The position numbers and the translations under genes were made by a program. Below the pieces are notes generated by a model that was not told the origin of the DNA, made no database searches, and saw only the letters and a program-made list of their open reading frames with translations. A stretch of 64,000 nt of DNA from DTU089 sp964421815 (GTDB lineage Bacteria; Bacillota; Clostridia; Oscillospirales; Acutalibacteraceae), in contig CAYQYT010000010.1 in NCBI GenBank assembly GCA_964421815.1, positions 1-64,000 on the forward strand, in the 5' to 3' direction. Below are positions 42,547-51,270 of the stretch, in pieces. The stretch's first letter is position 1, and every line of letters begins with the position of its first letter.

Positions 42547-42562
42547 GACATCAACACTCCTA

Positions 42563-43357
42563 TCAATACCAACCGTCTGCGTTTATATCGCCGCCGTTAC
42601 CGAGAACAATACCACTATCTTTGTTAGGTGCTGTTGTAGTTGTATTTGCAGGTCTGTTAACCTTTGTAGTTTCTTTGTTGCCGGAAGTCTGCTTTTTAGT
42701 TGTTTCCTTGTTATCAGAAGTTTCTTTTTTGGTTGTTTCCTTGTCTGCCTTTGATGCAGTTGTTTTTTCCGTACCAATGCTGTTTTCAGCAATAACCTTA
42801 GTCACTTCTTCGGGAATACCGCCGTTATTTTCGTTATAATCGCTATCCAAAGCCAATGAGCCATCCACCCATTTATATGAAAAAACGTGCTCAACACCGT
42901 CATTATTAACTTTTGAAAGAATTCTTTGATTAACACTATCAACGGAAATATTGTTCAATGAGGAAAGCATAACCGAATAGTCGAACTGCTTGGATGTTGC
43001 ATTATAAAGCCAACAGTAATAACTGATAACACCGTCGGTTGAACTTACGGCAATGTAATAATCAACTTCTCCGTCAAAATTCATATCAATGAACTCGTTA
43101 TTTTCCATAGCATAGTTCTTATCAAATGTAATAGCGGGATTTATCGGGTATTTAAGGGTTTGAAATTCTTTCCCGTCCTTTTTAATTGTAACTTCCTTAT
43201 CTCCGATTTCAGCAGCGAAACCGGAAACAGATTCAACTGAAGCTGCTGTTGTTTCGGTTGTATTATCATCACTTTTACCACCATTGCATGAGGCGAGACA
43301 GGTCAAAAGAACCGAAACTGCTAAAACAACTGAACACAAACTAAATATCTTTTTCAT
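42563..43357 (-). CDS. Lipoprotein with Thr/Lys repeat tail
   Basis: A 264-residue secreted lipoprotein. The signal peptide ends in the lipobox LASC (Cys about 24). A folded domain follows at about 45-175; its FIDMNFDGEVDYYI resembles the calcium-loop-like D-x-N-x-D-G-x-x-D of XAC2610/FG-GAP-type modules. The C-terminal part is a low-complexity linker with repeats of K-E-T-T-K and N-K-E-T-T-K between about 203 and 232, then a Gly-rich end. Such tails often span the cell wall. Its function is unknown. Confidence 0.65.
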   Translation of the reverse strand: MKKIFSLCSVVLAVSVLLTCLASCNGGKSDDNTTETTAASVESVSGFAAEIGDKEVTIKKDGKEFQTLKYPINPAITFDKNYAMENNEFIDMNFDGEVDYYIAVSSTDGVISYYCWLYNATSKQFDYSVMLSSLNNISVDSVNQRILSKVNNDGVEHVFSYKWVDGSLALDSDYNENNGGIPEEVTKVIAENSIGTEKTTASKADKETTKKETSDNKETTKKQTSGNKETTKVNRPANTTTTAPNKDSGIVLGNGGDINADGWY

Positions 43358-43373
43358 AAATAATTCTCCTATT

Positions 43374-43982
43374 TTATAATATCACGCCTGCGGCATTAAG
43401 AGCATTTTCAAGTGCGGGTATATCGGTTGATTTAAACACATGTCCCTTCATACCGAATTTTTCGGCACCCTCAATGTTTTGCGGCATATCGTCAATAAAG
43501 AAACATTCTTCCGGTTTTAGTGAGAATTTATCACAAAAAGCCTGAAATATTTCTTGTTGCGGCTTCAAGAGTTTGTACAATGCGGAAATGAAAAGGCCAT
43601 CCATCAATGAAAGTGCGGGGATGTCAAAATATTTGTCAAAAAAATGAGCACCGGCATTTGAAAGTAAATACACATTGTAGCCGGCAGTTTTAATTTTCTT
43701 GACAAAATCATACATTTCCGGGAATGGCGGCATATATGGGTAAAAGTCAGTAAGCATTTCTTTTACAAGGGGTCTTGTAGCCTCGGGAATCCTGGGCAAG
43801 ACAATGGAAATAGCTTCTTCCGGTCTTAGCACCCCTCTGTCAATTTTTTGCCAAAGTTCACTATTGAAAACCTCATTCATAAGAATATCGTAATATTCAT
43901 CAGGGAAATATGTACGTATGGTCTTACCGGGATTGAAATCAATCAGTACGCCACCCATATCAAACACGACATTCTTTATCAA
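43374..43982 (-). CDS. HAD-superfamily hydrolase, YihX-like
   Basis: A 202-residue phosphatase-like protein of the haloacid dehalogenase superfamily, subfamily IA. Motif I is VFDMGGVLIDF (nucleophile Asp), motif II is LLSNAG, the Lys of motif III is in KLLKPQQEIF, and motif IV is FIDDMPQNIEGA. The small helical cap lies between 20 and 85. YihX-type enzymes dephosphorylate sugar phosphates such as glucose 1-phosphate; the substrate here is unknown. It is transcribed divergently from nagB. Confidence 0.88.
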   Translation of the reverse strand: MIKNVVFDMGGVLIDFNPGKTIRTYFPDEYYDILMNEVFNSELWQKIDRGVLRPEEAISIVLPRIPEATRPLVKEMLTDFYPYMPPFPEMYDFVKKIKTAGYNVYLLSNAGAHFFDKYFDIPALSLMDGLFISALYKLLKPQQEIFQAFCDKFSLKPEECFFIDDMPQNIEGAEKFGMKGHVFKSTDIPALENALNAAGVIL

Positions 43983-44085
43983 AATACCGCTTCCTTTCTC
44001 TCAACTTCTATATTATAACATTAAAATAAAAAATTTCAATATTTATTAAAAAAATGAAGAATACTCTTTAATTTTTTTACAAATA

Positions 44086-44094
44086 TGTTATAAT
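44086..44094 (+). promoter_or_regulatory. Extended -10 promoter of nagB
   Basis: TGTTATAAT, with TATAAT at 44089-44094 and a TG one base before it, 31 bases upstream of the nagB ATG. The -35 region (CTTTAA) is poor, as is usual for extended -10 promoters. Confidence 0.6.
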
Positions 44095-44124
44095 ATTGTC
44101 AAAAATCGGAAAAAAGGTGAAATT

Positions 44125-44847
44125 ATGGAGATTAGTATTTTCAAAAGCGCCGAAGAAATCGGTGCCGCAGTAGCAAGAATTTTTGTTGATGAGGTAAAAA
44201 ACAATCCCTCATGTGTTTTGGGCCTTGCAACAGGTGCAACCCCAATCCCCACATACGAAAGCATTAAAAAATTACATAAGGAAGAAAATGTATCTTTCAA
44301 AGATGTAAAAACATACAACCTTGACGAATACTGCGATTTGCCTAAATCCGATAAAAACAGTTATTATACTTTTATGCATGAACAACTTTTTAACGGGCTT
44401 GATATATTGGAAGAAAATGTGCATTTTCTTGACGGCAATGCTGCTGACTGTGAAACAGAATGTAAGAAATATGATGCTCAAATCAATGAAGCCGGCGGAA
44501 TTGATATTCAACTTTTAGGTATCGGCAACAACGCACATATCGGCTTTAACGAACCCGCCGACACATTCACGGACGGCTCTTTCAAGGTAAAGCTTACAGA
44601 AAGCACCATCAATGCGAATAAAATCTATTTCGATGAAAACGCAATGCCCCGCTTTGCACTTACAATGGGCGTTAAACAGATTATGAATGCAAAGAAAATC
44701 ATTTTGATTGCAACGGGTGAAAAGAAGGCTGAGGCTATTAAAAACATGGTAAAAGGCCCCGTTACTCCCCAAGTTCCCGCCTCCGTTCTCCAAGAGCATA
44801 ATGATGTTTTAATTTTCCTTGATGAAGCGGCGGCCGCCCTTATTTAA
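44125..44847 (+). CDS. nagB: Glucosamine-6-phosphate deaminase
   Basis: Converts glucosamine 6-phosphate to fructose 6-phosphate and ammonia, for use of amino sugars or wall material. The 240 residues have the family motifs CVLGLATGATPIPTYE, TYNLDEYCDLP with the catalytic Asp, QLLGIGNNAHIGFNEPAD, and ALTMGVKQIMNAKKIILIATGEKKA. It lacks the longer C-terminal allosteric segment of E. coli NagB (266 residues), like Bacillus enzymes. A terminator follows closely, so it is monocistronic. Confidence 0.96.
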   Translation: MEISIFKSAEEIGAAVARIFVDEVKNNPSCVLGLATGATPIPTYESIKKLHKEENVSFKDVKTYNLDEYCDLPKSDKNSYYTFMHEQLFNGLDILEENVHFLDGNAADCETECKKYDAQINEAGGIDIQLLGIGNNAHIGFNEPADTFTDGSFKVKLTESTINANKIYFDENAMPRFALTMGVKQIMNAKKIILIATGEKKAEAIKNMVKGPVTPQVPASVLQEHNDVLIFLDEAAAALI

Positions 44848-44862
44848 GTAAATACAATATTT

Positions 44863-44901
44863 AACACCTCACTTGATATGTTATATATCTCGTGAGGTGT
44901 T
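44863..44901. terminator. Bidirectional terminator after nagB
   Basis: AACACCTCAC pairs perfectly with GTGAGGTGTT, followed by TATTTTATTT. It separates convergent nagB and the lipoprotein gene, whose stop overlaps its right edge. Confidence 0.8.
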
Positions 44902-45397
44902 ATTTTATTTCCATTGAATAGTTAATTTTGCCGTCATTTTCGTATGATTCTAAGATAATAAAGGAATCTTCGGTGTTTACGGAAGTATAAAAACACTCCA
45001 ATTCTCTGTTATACGAATCCAAAGTAACTTTACCGTTAAATGAATTTAAAAAAGAATATATTACAGAGGGTAAAAAGGAGTGAGATAGGGTTGATTTTTC
45101 GCCATCAAAAACCATATCGTTGTAGGTTATTTTATAATTCGTTGAATCAATAGAAACATAGGCACCGCCGATTAAATCTTTTTCATCGGAGAAATTCAAT
45201 TCAAGTTTGCCGTTATTAAAAACAACTGTTGTATTATAAATATGTTCGTTAAAAGTAATCTGCACCACTTTGGGCTCAGAAAAATCAACTTCCGAAGAAA
45301 CTTGCGGAAATTTTTTTGTTGCATTGCAGGAAGAAAGCGTTAAACTGAACAAAATAACAAAAAAACAAGCAAGCCGTTGAAGTCCGATTTTATTCAT
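44900..45397 (-). CDS. Putative lipoprotein of unknown function
   Basis: A 165-residue secreted protein. The signal peptide ends with the lipobox LSSC (Cys about 24), and the rest is beta-rich: VVQITFNEHIYNTTVVFNNGKLELNFSDEKDL and GAYVSIDSTNYKITYNDMVFDG. No known domain was recognised. The start overlaps the nnrD stop by 8 bases, so it is co-transcribed with nnrD, although no functional link is obvious. Confidence 0.65.
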   Translation of the reverse strand: MNKIGLQRLACFFVILFSLTLSSCNATKKFPQVSSEVDFSEPKVVQITFNEHIYNTTVVFNNGKLELNFSDEKDLIGGAYVSIDSTNYKITYNDMVFDGEKSTLSHSFLPSVIYSFLNSFNGKVTLDSYNRELECFYTSVNTEDSFIILESYENDGKINYSMEIK

Positions 45398-46289
45398 TTT
45401 CCAAAAGCCGATAAACCTTTCCCAAGGCTTTCACGCAGTCCGTCGGAAGAATTGAATATTCGGACATTTTCTCCCTGAGTAAGTCCGCTGTCATACCGTG
45501 GACAAAAGCACCGAGAACAGCGGCATTAAACAGGTTGCCTTTCATAACAGCCGTAAGACCCGCTATAATACCCGAGAGCAAATCCCCTGCTCCACCCTTT
45601 GAAAGACCGGTATTTCCGGTTTTATTTATGTATAGTTTATTTGCATCCGAATTGCATATCAACGTTTCGTGACCTTTAAGCAAAAGATTTACTTTATAAG
45701 CCGAACAAAAATCAAGGACCGCTTTTTCTCGGTTAGTTTCAATGTCACAAACATCCAAGCCGCAAATACGCGAGAATTCCTTGGGGTGCGGAGTCAAAAG
45801 TATTTCCGATTTTCGTTCAAGTAAAACTTCTTTAAATTCCGACAGTACGTTGATGGCATCCGCATCAATTATCAAAGGCTTTTCGCAACGGGTTATGAGA
45901 GTTTTTACAAGTGATTTTACGCTCTCACCGGTGCCTAATCCACAGCCTACCATTACAATGTCGCATTTTTCCATGGCATCCAAAAGCATCTGTTCACAAT
46001 CAAAATCCAAACAACCGTCAACACCCGTGGGTAAGGGTAAAAACAAATTTTCCGTTAACCTTGAGGTGAGAGAGTTATAAAGACAATCGGGAAAAGCCAG
46101 AGTCACAAGACCTGCACCGCTTCTTAAAGCGCCCTCTGTTGCAAGCACACAACAACCGACCATATTCATACTTCCGCAAATAAGCAAAACATTACCGAAA
46201 GAGCCCTTGTGGGAAAAGGCATCTCTTTTCGGTAATAATTTTGAAGCGGATTTAATATCAAGGGAATTTTTATCAATCAACTGAGTCAC
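45390..46289 (-). CDS. nnrD: ADP-dependent NAD(P)H-hydrate dehydratase
   Basis: Repairs hydrated NADH/NADPH by ADP- or ATP-dependent dehydration. The 299 residues form the ribokinase-like CARKD domain: HKGSFGNVLLICGSMNMVGC near 26-46, RSGAGLVTLAFP, PLIIDADAINVL, LLTPHPKEFSRI and the nucleotide-binding NTGLSKGGAGDLLSGIIAGL with its catalytic Asp. The N-terminal epimerase domain found in many bacterial NnrD proteins is absent and must be encoded elsewhere, if present. Confidence 0.93.
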   Translation of the reverse strand: MTQLIDKNSLDIKSASKLLPKRDAFSHKGSFGNVLLICGSMNMVGCCVLATEGALRSGAGLVTLAFPDCLYNSLTSRLTENLFLPLPTGVDGCLDFDCEQMLLDAMEKCDIVMVGCGLGTGESVKSLVKTLITRCEKPLIIDADAINVLSEFKEVLLERKSEILLTPHPKEFSRICGLDVCDIETNREKAVLDFCSAYKVNLLLKGHETLICNSDANKLYINKTGNTGLSKGGAGDLLSGIIAGLTAVMKGNLFNAAVLGAFVHGMTADLLREKMSEYSILPTDCVKALGKVYRLLENE

Positions 46290-46358
46290 CTCTGCAAATT
46301 AACTTACACTTTAAAATTCCCTCATATTATACAATTATTTTTTTAGACAGTCAACAAA

Positions 46359-46637
46359 TCAAGACGCAATTTGAAAATCAATAACCTTGGAATTTTTATT
46401 CAAGGATTCAAGCATTTCTTCAAATTCGGCATTTACAAGTGGTTTTGCTTCTACTGTTTTATTTTTATGAGCGAGTTTATCATAAACAGTAAAGTAAGCC
46501 GCCTTAAAGAAAGCCTTGGTATATTTCCAAACTTTTCTTTCAAATTTTATTAAATCCTTTTCACGATAAATTGCGTAGCAAACAAGAGCACCTGCGGCAC
46601 ACTCAAGGAAAAATCTAATAAACACTAAAATCGACAT
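46359..46637 (-). CDS. Small single-pass membrane protein under an SOS-like promoter
   Basis: A 92-residue protein with one N-terminal membrane helix (MSILVFIRFFLECAAGALVCYA) and a basic region (REKDLIKFERKVWKYTKAFFKAAYF). An acidic C-terminus (NAEFEEMLESLNKNSKV) follows. I do not recognise a family. The ATG at 46637 has GGAGG five bases upstream. Its promoter is a perfect TTGACA/TATAAT flanked by two LexA-like boxes. By position and topology it could be an SOS-induced division inhibitor analogous to Bacillus YneA, but it has no LysM domain, so this is only an inference. Confidence 0.65.
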   Translation of the reverse strand: MSILVFIRFFLECAAGALVCYAIYREKDLIKFERKVWKYTKAFFKAAYFTVYDKLAHKNKTVEAKPLVNAEFEEMLESLNKNSKVIDFQIAS

Positions 46638-46971
46638 ATATATACCTCCAAACATTTTCGAACATTTGTTTTATGTGCTCATTATACCACCATTTTCCAT
46701 TTTGTCAACACAAATGTTCTATTTTTTCTCTTTTTAAAGTACCTTTTCAGGTACTTCCTGTCGTTTTTTGGACTTTTTATCATAATTTTATCATTTTTCG
46801 CCAATAAAAACGTTAAATAATTACACATTTTGTTCGCCATATGTTCGGTTACTGCTAAAAAATATATATTTAATTTTTTCTAAAAAAGACTAAATAAGTA
46901 TTTAACTTTTATAATAAATATTGTATAATGAATGAAAATGCATATATACAATATAAAAAAGGAATAAGATT
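46638..46971. other. Divergent regulatory interval between the small membrane protein and obgE
   Basis: 334 bases without a gene. It contains the SOS-like promoter with two boxes, an 8-bp-stem hairpin (AAGTACCT/AGGTACTT, 46737-46756) followed by TTTTTT on the plus strand, a half-site CATATGTTCG near 46838-46847, and a TATAAT at 46924-46929 for obgE. Confidence 0.6.
46660..46719 (-). promoter_or_regulatory. Consensus promoter flanked by two LexA-like boxes
   Basis: On the minus strand TTGACA (46703-46708), a 16-base spacer and TATAAT (46681-46686). GAACATTTGTTT lies at 46660-46671 on the plus strand over the start site, and GAACATTTGTGT on the minus strand at 46708-46719, touching the -35. 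Both share GAACATTTGT with the Firmicutes SOS box GAAC-N4-GTTC but have imperfect right halves. A strong promoter bracketed by operators suits tight LexA repression. Confidence 0.6.
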
Positions 46972-48243
46972 ATGTTTGTTGATAAAGCAAAAATCAAAAT
47001 AATTGCCGGTAACGGCGGTAACGGTGCAGTTGCTTTCCACCGTGAAAAGTATATCAATGCCGGCGGTCCCGACGGAGGTGACGGAGGTCGCGGAGGAAAT
47101 ATTGTATTCCAGGTTGACGACAACCTCTCCACCCTTTCAGATTTCCGATACAAAAGAAAATACAAGGCGCAAAACGGCGAAAACGGACGTGGTTCCCGCT
47201 GTAACGGCAAGCGGGGTGAGGATTTAATTATCCGTGTTCCCCGAGGAACAGTAATACGTGAAGAAGAAACCGGACTTGTTATGGCTGATATGAGCATTGA
47301 GGAAACCTTTATTGCAGCAAAGGGCGGCAACGGAGGTTGGGGTAACACACATTTTGCCACACCCACAAGACAGGTTCCCCGCTTTGCAAAGGACGGCGCG
47401 CCCGGCGAGGAATGGGATGTAACCCTTGAATTGAAGCTTCTTGCGGATGTTGGACTTATAGGCTTCCCAAATGTTGGTAAATCCACTTTAATTTCAGTTG
47501 TCAGCGAAGCAAAGCCCATTGTTGCAAACTACCACTTCACAACCCTTACACCCGTTCCCGGTGTTGTAAGAATGGGTCCGGAAAGCAGTTTTGTTATGGC
47601 GGACATTCCCGGTATTATTGAGGGCGCAAGTGACGGCATCGGTTTGGGACATGAATTCTTGCGTCATATCGAACGTTGCAGACTTCTTGTTCATGTTGTA
47701 GATGTTGCGGGAAGCGAAGGCAGGGATCCCATTGCCGATTTTGAAGCAATCAACGAAGAACTTGCAAAATACAACGAAGAATTAACAAAGTACCCTCAAA
47801 TCGTTGCGGGCAACAAAATAGATTTGGCAACGGACGAACAAAGAATCGCTTTCAAGGAATATATACGCGCAAAGGGGCTTGATTATTACGAAATAATTGC
47901 CCCCATTGCCGAGGGTACTCAGGATCTTATAAACAAAGTTGCCGCAGAACTTCAAAAACTCCCCCCTGTTAAAATATACGAAAAGCAAGAAATCACACCT
48001 AAGGACATTTTGAAAACCTCAAAACGCGATTTCAAAATTCGGGTTGAGGGAGATATATTCATTGTTGAAGCACCGTGGCTTGCAAAAATTCTTATGAAAA
48101 CCGATCTGAACGATTATTCCTCCCTCCAATATTTCCAGAATGTTCTGCAAACAAGCGGAATAATTCAGGCACTTATTGACAGAGGAATTGTTGAGGGTGA
48201 CACGGTTAGTATTTATGATTTGGAGTTTGACTATGTGCCCTGA
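46972..48243 (+). CDS. obgE: GTPase Obg/CgtA
   Basis: Ribosome-associated GTPase in 50S assembly and stress signalling. The 423 residues show the Gly-rich Obg fold at 1-158 (GNGGNGAVAFHREKYINAGGPDGGDGGRGG), the G domain with GFPNVGKSTLISV, the G3 motif DIPGIIEGASDG and the NKID motif GNKIDL, and a C-terminal OCT domain from about 345, as in Bacillus Obg. It overlaps mrnC by 11 bases. Confidence 0.97.
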   Translation: MFVDKAKIKIIAGNGGNGAVAFHREKYINAGGPDGGDGGRGGNIVFQVDDNLSTLSDFRYKRKYKAQNGENGRGSRCNGKRGEDLIIRVPRGTVIREEETGLVMADMSIEETFIAAKGGNGGWGNTHFATPTRQVPRFAKDGAPGEEWDVTLELKLLADVGLIGFPNVGKSTLISVVSEAKPIVANYHFTTLTPVPGVVRMGPESSFVMADIPGIIEGASDGIGLGHEFLRHIERCRLLVHVVDVAGSEGRDPIADFEAINEELAKYNEELTKYPQIVAGNKIDLATDEQRIAFKEYIRAKGLDYYEIIAPIAEGTQDLINKVAAELQKLPPVKIYEKQEITPKDILKTSKRDFKIRVEGDIFIVEAPWLAKILMKTDLNDYSSLQYFQNVLQTSGIIQALIDRGIVEGDTVSIYDLEFDYVP

Positions 48244-48685
48244 TGATCTTTTAAACGGAATCTGTTCCCCCATTGAAGAATCAAAAGCAAGAATGTACAG
48301 TCCTTTGACCCTTGCTTTTTTAGGCGATGCGGTATATAGCCTACTTGTGAGAAATATGCTTTCCATGCAGGAGAATAAGCCTACGGGAAAGTTACATAAA
48401 GAATCCGTTAAATATGTAAATGCCGCATTTCAAGCGCAGATGATTAAGGAACTGCTCCCCTGTCTTACGGAGAACGAAACCGCTGTTTTCAAAAGAGGAA
48501 GAAATGCACACAGCGCCCATTCTCCCAAAAATCAGGATGCAGGAGATTACAGATATGCCACGGGGCTTGAAACTCTGTACGGTTATCTGTACCTGTGCGG
48601 TGATTCCCAACGTATAAAAGAACTTTTTGAAAACAGCGTATATAAATATTTCATTGAAGAATCCAACCGAAAGGAATTAGATTGA
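48233..48685 (+). CDS. mrnC: Mini-ribonuclease 3
   Basis: Ribonuclease III-like enzyme without the RNA-binding domain, which matures 23S rRNA ends in Firmicutes. The 150 residues have LAFLGDAVYSLLVRNML with the catalytic Asp, KLHKESVKYVNAAFQA, and RGRNAHSAHSPKNQDAGDYRYATGLETLYGYLYLCG with the second acidic residue in the ATGLE motif. The ATG at 48233 lies inside the obgE end and has GGAG eight bases upstream. Its stop shares a base with the lepA start (TGATG). Confidence 0.93.
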   Translation: MCPDDLLNGICSPIEESKARMYSPLTLAFLGDAVYSLLVRNMLSMQENKPTGKLHKESVKYVNAAFQAQMIKELLPCLTENETAVFKRGRNAHSAHSPKNQDAGDYRYATGLETLYGYLYLCGDSQRIKELFENSVYKYFIEESNRKELD

Positions 48686-50499
48686 TGTCCCTTGTAAAGA
48701 AAGAACATATCAGAAACTTCTCTATAATCGCACATATCGACCACGGCAAGTCCACCCTTGCTGACCGACTTCTCGAACTGACGGACACCGTTGCAAAGCG
48801 GGATATGTCCGCACAGATTCTTGACGATATGGATTTGGAAAAAGAGAGAGGAATAACAATCAAAGCCCACGCAGTACGTCTTGACTATACTGCAAAGAAC
48901 GGGAACAAATATCAACTTAATCTCATTGACACTCCCGGTCACGTTGACTTTAACTATGAGGTTTCCCGCTCCCTTGCGGCTTGCGAGGGTGCAATTCTCA
49001 TTATTGACGCGTCCCAGGGAATTGAAGCGCAGACTTTGGGAAACACCTATTTAGCCCTTGACCATAATCTTGAACTTGTTCCCGTAATTAACAAAATCGA
49101 CCTACCCTCTGCAGATCCGGACAGAGTTGCGGCGGACGTTGAGGACATTATCGGTCTCCCCTGCGAAAATGCTCCGAGAGTTTCTGCAAAGACGGGTCAG
49201 AACGTGGAACAGGTACTTGAACAAATTGTGGAACTTATCCCCTGTCCCGAGGGTGATGATGACGCACCTTTAAGAGCATTGATTTTTGACTCGGTTTATG
49301 ACAATTACAAGGGCGTTATTGTTTATGTACGTGTGGTTGACGGCACAATTAAAGTCGGCGACACAATGAAAATGATGGCAACGGGTGCGGAATTTACCGT
49401 TGTTGAAGTGGGAACAATGAAAGCCACATCCCTTGAGCCCTGCGGCAAACTCTGTTCCGGTGAGGTTGGTTACATTACCGCATCAATTAAGACCGTCAGG
49501 GATGCGGTTGTGGGCGATACAGTAACACTTGCCACCAACCCCGCAAAAGAGGCTCTCCCCGGTTACCGAAAAGCAACCCCCATGGTTTATTGCGGTATCT
49601 ACCCCGCCGACGGTGCGGATTACGAAAACCTCCACGAAGCACTTGAAAAATTACAGTTAAATGACGCTTCCCTTTCCTATGAGCCGGAAACATCCGGTGC
49701 GTTGGGATTCGGTTTCCGTTGCGGATTTTTAGGTCTTTTGCACCTTGAAATTATACAGGAAAGACTTGAAAGAGAATACGATTTGGATCTTGTTACAACG
49801 GTACCAAGCGTTGTATATAAAATCCACCTTACCAACGGCGAGGTTGTGGAAATTGACAATCCCACACATTACCCCGACCCTGCAACAATCGACTTCTGCG
49901 AAGAGCCCGTGGCGGACGCACATATTTTTGCGCCAAGCGAATATGTGGGATCGGTTATGGAACTTTGCCAGGAAAGGCGCGGTACCTTTAAGAATATGGA
50001 CTACATTTCCGGCGACCGTGTTGAAATCAAATACGATTTACCCCTTAACGAGATTATTTATGATTTCTTTGATGCTCTCAAATCAAGAACAAGGGGTTAC
50101 GCTTCCCTGGACTACGAAATTTCCGATTATCATCGTTCAAACCTTGTTAAATTGGATGTTCTTCTTAACGGGGACATTGTCGATGCCCTCTCCTTTATCG
50201 TCCACAGCGACAAGGCATACGGCAGAGCAAGGAGAATTGCGGAGAAACTCAAAGACAACATCCCAAGACAGATGTTTGAAATACCCATTCAAATTGCCAT
50301 CGGCGGCAAGGTTATTGCAAGAGAAACAGTTAAAGCAATGCGAAAGGATGTTCTTGCAAAGTGCTATGGCGGTGATATCACCCGTAAAAAGAAACTTCTT
50401 GAAAAGCAAAAAGAAGGTAAAAAGAGAATGCGCTCCTTCGGTACCGTTGAAGTACCCCAGGAAGCATTCATGGCAATTCTCAAACTTGATGACGATTGA
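48685..50499 (+). CDS. lepA: Elongation factor 4 (LepA)
   Basis: Ribosome-dependent GTPase linked to ribosome assembly and back-translocation. The 604 residues are of normal length: G1 AHIDHGKSTLADRL, G2 ERGITIKAHAV, G3 DTPGHVDF, G4 NKIDLPSAD, then the EF-G-like domains and the LepA-specific C-terminal domain ending CYGGDITRKKKLLEKQKEGKKRMRSFG. The ATG at 48685 is used; the TTG just before it is unlikely. obgE, mrnC and lepA form one overlapping operon. Confidence 0.97.
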   Translation: MSLVKKEHIRNFSIIAHIDHGKSTLADRLLELTDTVAKRDMSAQILDDMDLEKERGITIKAHAVRLDYTAKNGNKYQLNLIDTPGHVDFNYEVSRSLAACEGAILIIDASQGIEAQTLGNTYLALDHNLELVPVINKIDLPSADPDRVAADVEDIIGLPCENAPRVSAKTGQNVEQVLEQIVELIPCPEGDDDAPLRALIFDSVYDNYKGVIVYVRVVDGTIKVGDTMKMMATGAEFTVVEVGTMKATSLEPCGKLCSGEVGYITASIKTVRDAVVGDTVTLATNPAKEALPGYRKATPMVYCGIYPADGADYENLHEALEKLQLNDASLSYEPETSGALGFGFRCGFLGLLHLEIIQERLEREYDLDLVTTVPSVVYKIHLTNGEVVEIDNPTHYPDPATIDFCEEPVADAHIFAPSEYVGSVMELCQERRGTFKNMDYISGDRVEIKYDLPLNEIIYDFFDALKSRTRGYASLDYEISDYHRSNLVKLDVLLNGDIVDALSFIVHSDKAYGRARRIAEKLKDNIPRQMFEIPIQIAIGGKVIARETVKAMRKDVLAKCYGGDITRKKKLLEKQKEGKKRMRSFGTVEVPQEAFMAILKLDDD

Positions 50500-50517
50500 T
50501 TTATACAATATCCCAAG

Positions 50518-50554
50518 AAAGAACCCAACACCGAAAAGTGCGGGTTCTTTTTTT
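50518..50554 (+). terminator. Terminator of obgE-mrnC-lepA
   Basis: AAAGAACCC pairs perfectly with GGGTTCTTT and runs into seven T, 18 bases past the lepA stop. Confidence 0.9.
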
Positions 50555-50627
50555 CGGTTGTTGCACCTCATAAAAATAACTGAGAACTAATACTATTACT
50601 TGTATTTTTATCTTCATAATTAAACAT

Positions 50628-50656
50628 AACCGACATCCCCAAAAGAGATGTCGGTT
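50628..50656 (-). terminator. Hairpin between lepA and engB
   Basis: AACCGACATC pairs perfectly with GATGTCGGTT around a nine-base loop, 30 bases past the engB stop. T-tracts are weak on both sides. Confidence 0.55.
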
Positions 50657-50686
50657 AATAAAATATTTTATAAAGTAAATGAAATA

Positions 50687-51268
50687 TTATATAACACTTT
50701 CAATTACTGCTTTTAATTCTTCCGTTCCCTCGCCTTTTTCCGATGAGAAAGGAATTATTGTTAAGTTATCTCCAAACTCTGCCAATTCTTCTTTAAGAGC
50801 CGTTTTGCGTTCGTTGTACTGTGTTTTATTCAACTTATCGGACTTTGTTGCGGCAACAACAAAGGGCAGACCCGCTTGCTGTAAAAAGCGCATCATTATA
50901 TAGTCGTCCTCCGAGGGTTTGTGGCGCATATCAACTAATTGCACCACAAGTTTAATGTTTCGGGGACTTTGAAAATACCCCTCCATCATTTCCGCCCAAC
51001 GACGTTTCTCCCCTTTTGCAACCTTTGCGTAGCCGTAGCCGGGCAAGTCAACAATTCGCACATCCTCAACCCTGAAAAAGTTTATTGTTATTGTTTTTCC
51101 GGGTACTGAAGAAACTCTTGCAAGATTTTTTCTGTTGAAAAGTCGGTTGAGCATTGAAGATTTACCAACATTTGAACGTCCTGCAAATACTATTTCCGGT
51201 AAATCCGATGGGGGTATCTGCTTCAAAGTGCCGAATGCCGCTTCAAAGACAACTTTGTTGTAATTCAT
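50687..51268 (-). CDS. engB: Ribosome biogenesis GTPase EngB (YsxC/YihA)
   Basis: Essential small GTPase for 50S assembly in Bacillus. The 193 residues contain G1 GRSNVGKSSMLN, G2 and G3 TITINFFRVEDVRIVDLPGYGYAKVAKGE, G4 ATKSDKL and G5 IPFSSEKGEGT. The length is normal. It follows lon with a 2-base gap, the same neighbour as in Bacillus subtilis (lon-ysxC). Confidence 0.96.
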   Translation of the reverse strand: MNYNKVVFEAAFGTLKQIPPSDLPEIVFAGRSNVGKSSMLNRLFNRKNLARVSSVPGKTITINFFRVEDVRIVDLPGYGYAKVAKGEKRRWAEMMEGYFQSPRNIKLVVQLVDMRHKPSEDDYIMMRFLQQAGLPFVVAATKSDKLNKTQYNERKTALKEELAEFGDNLTIIPFSSEKGEGTEELKAVIESVI

Positions 51269-51270
51269 AA

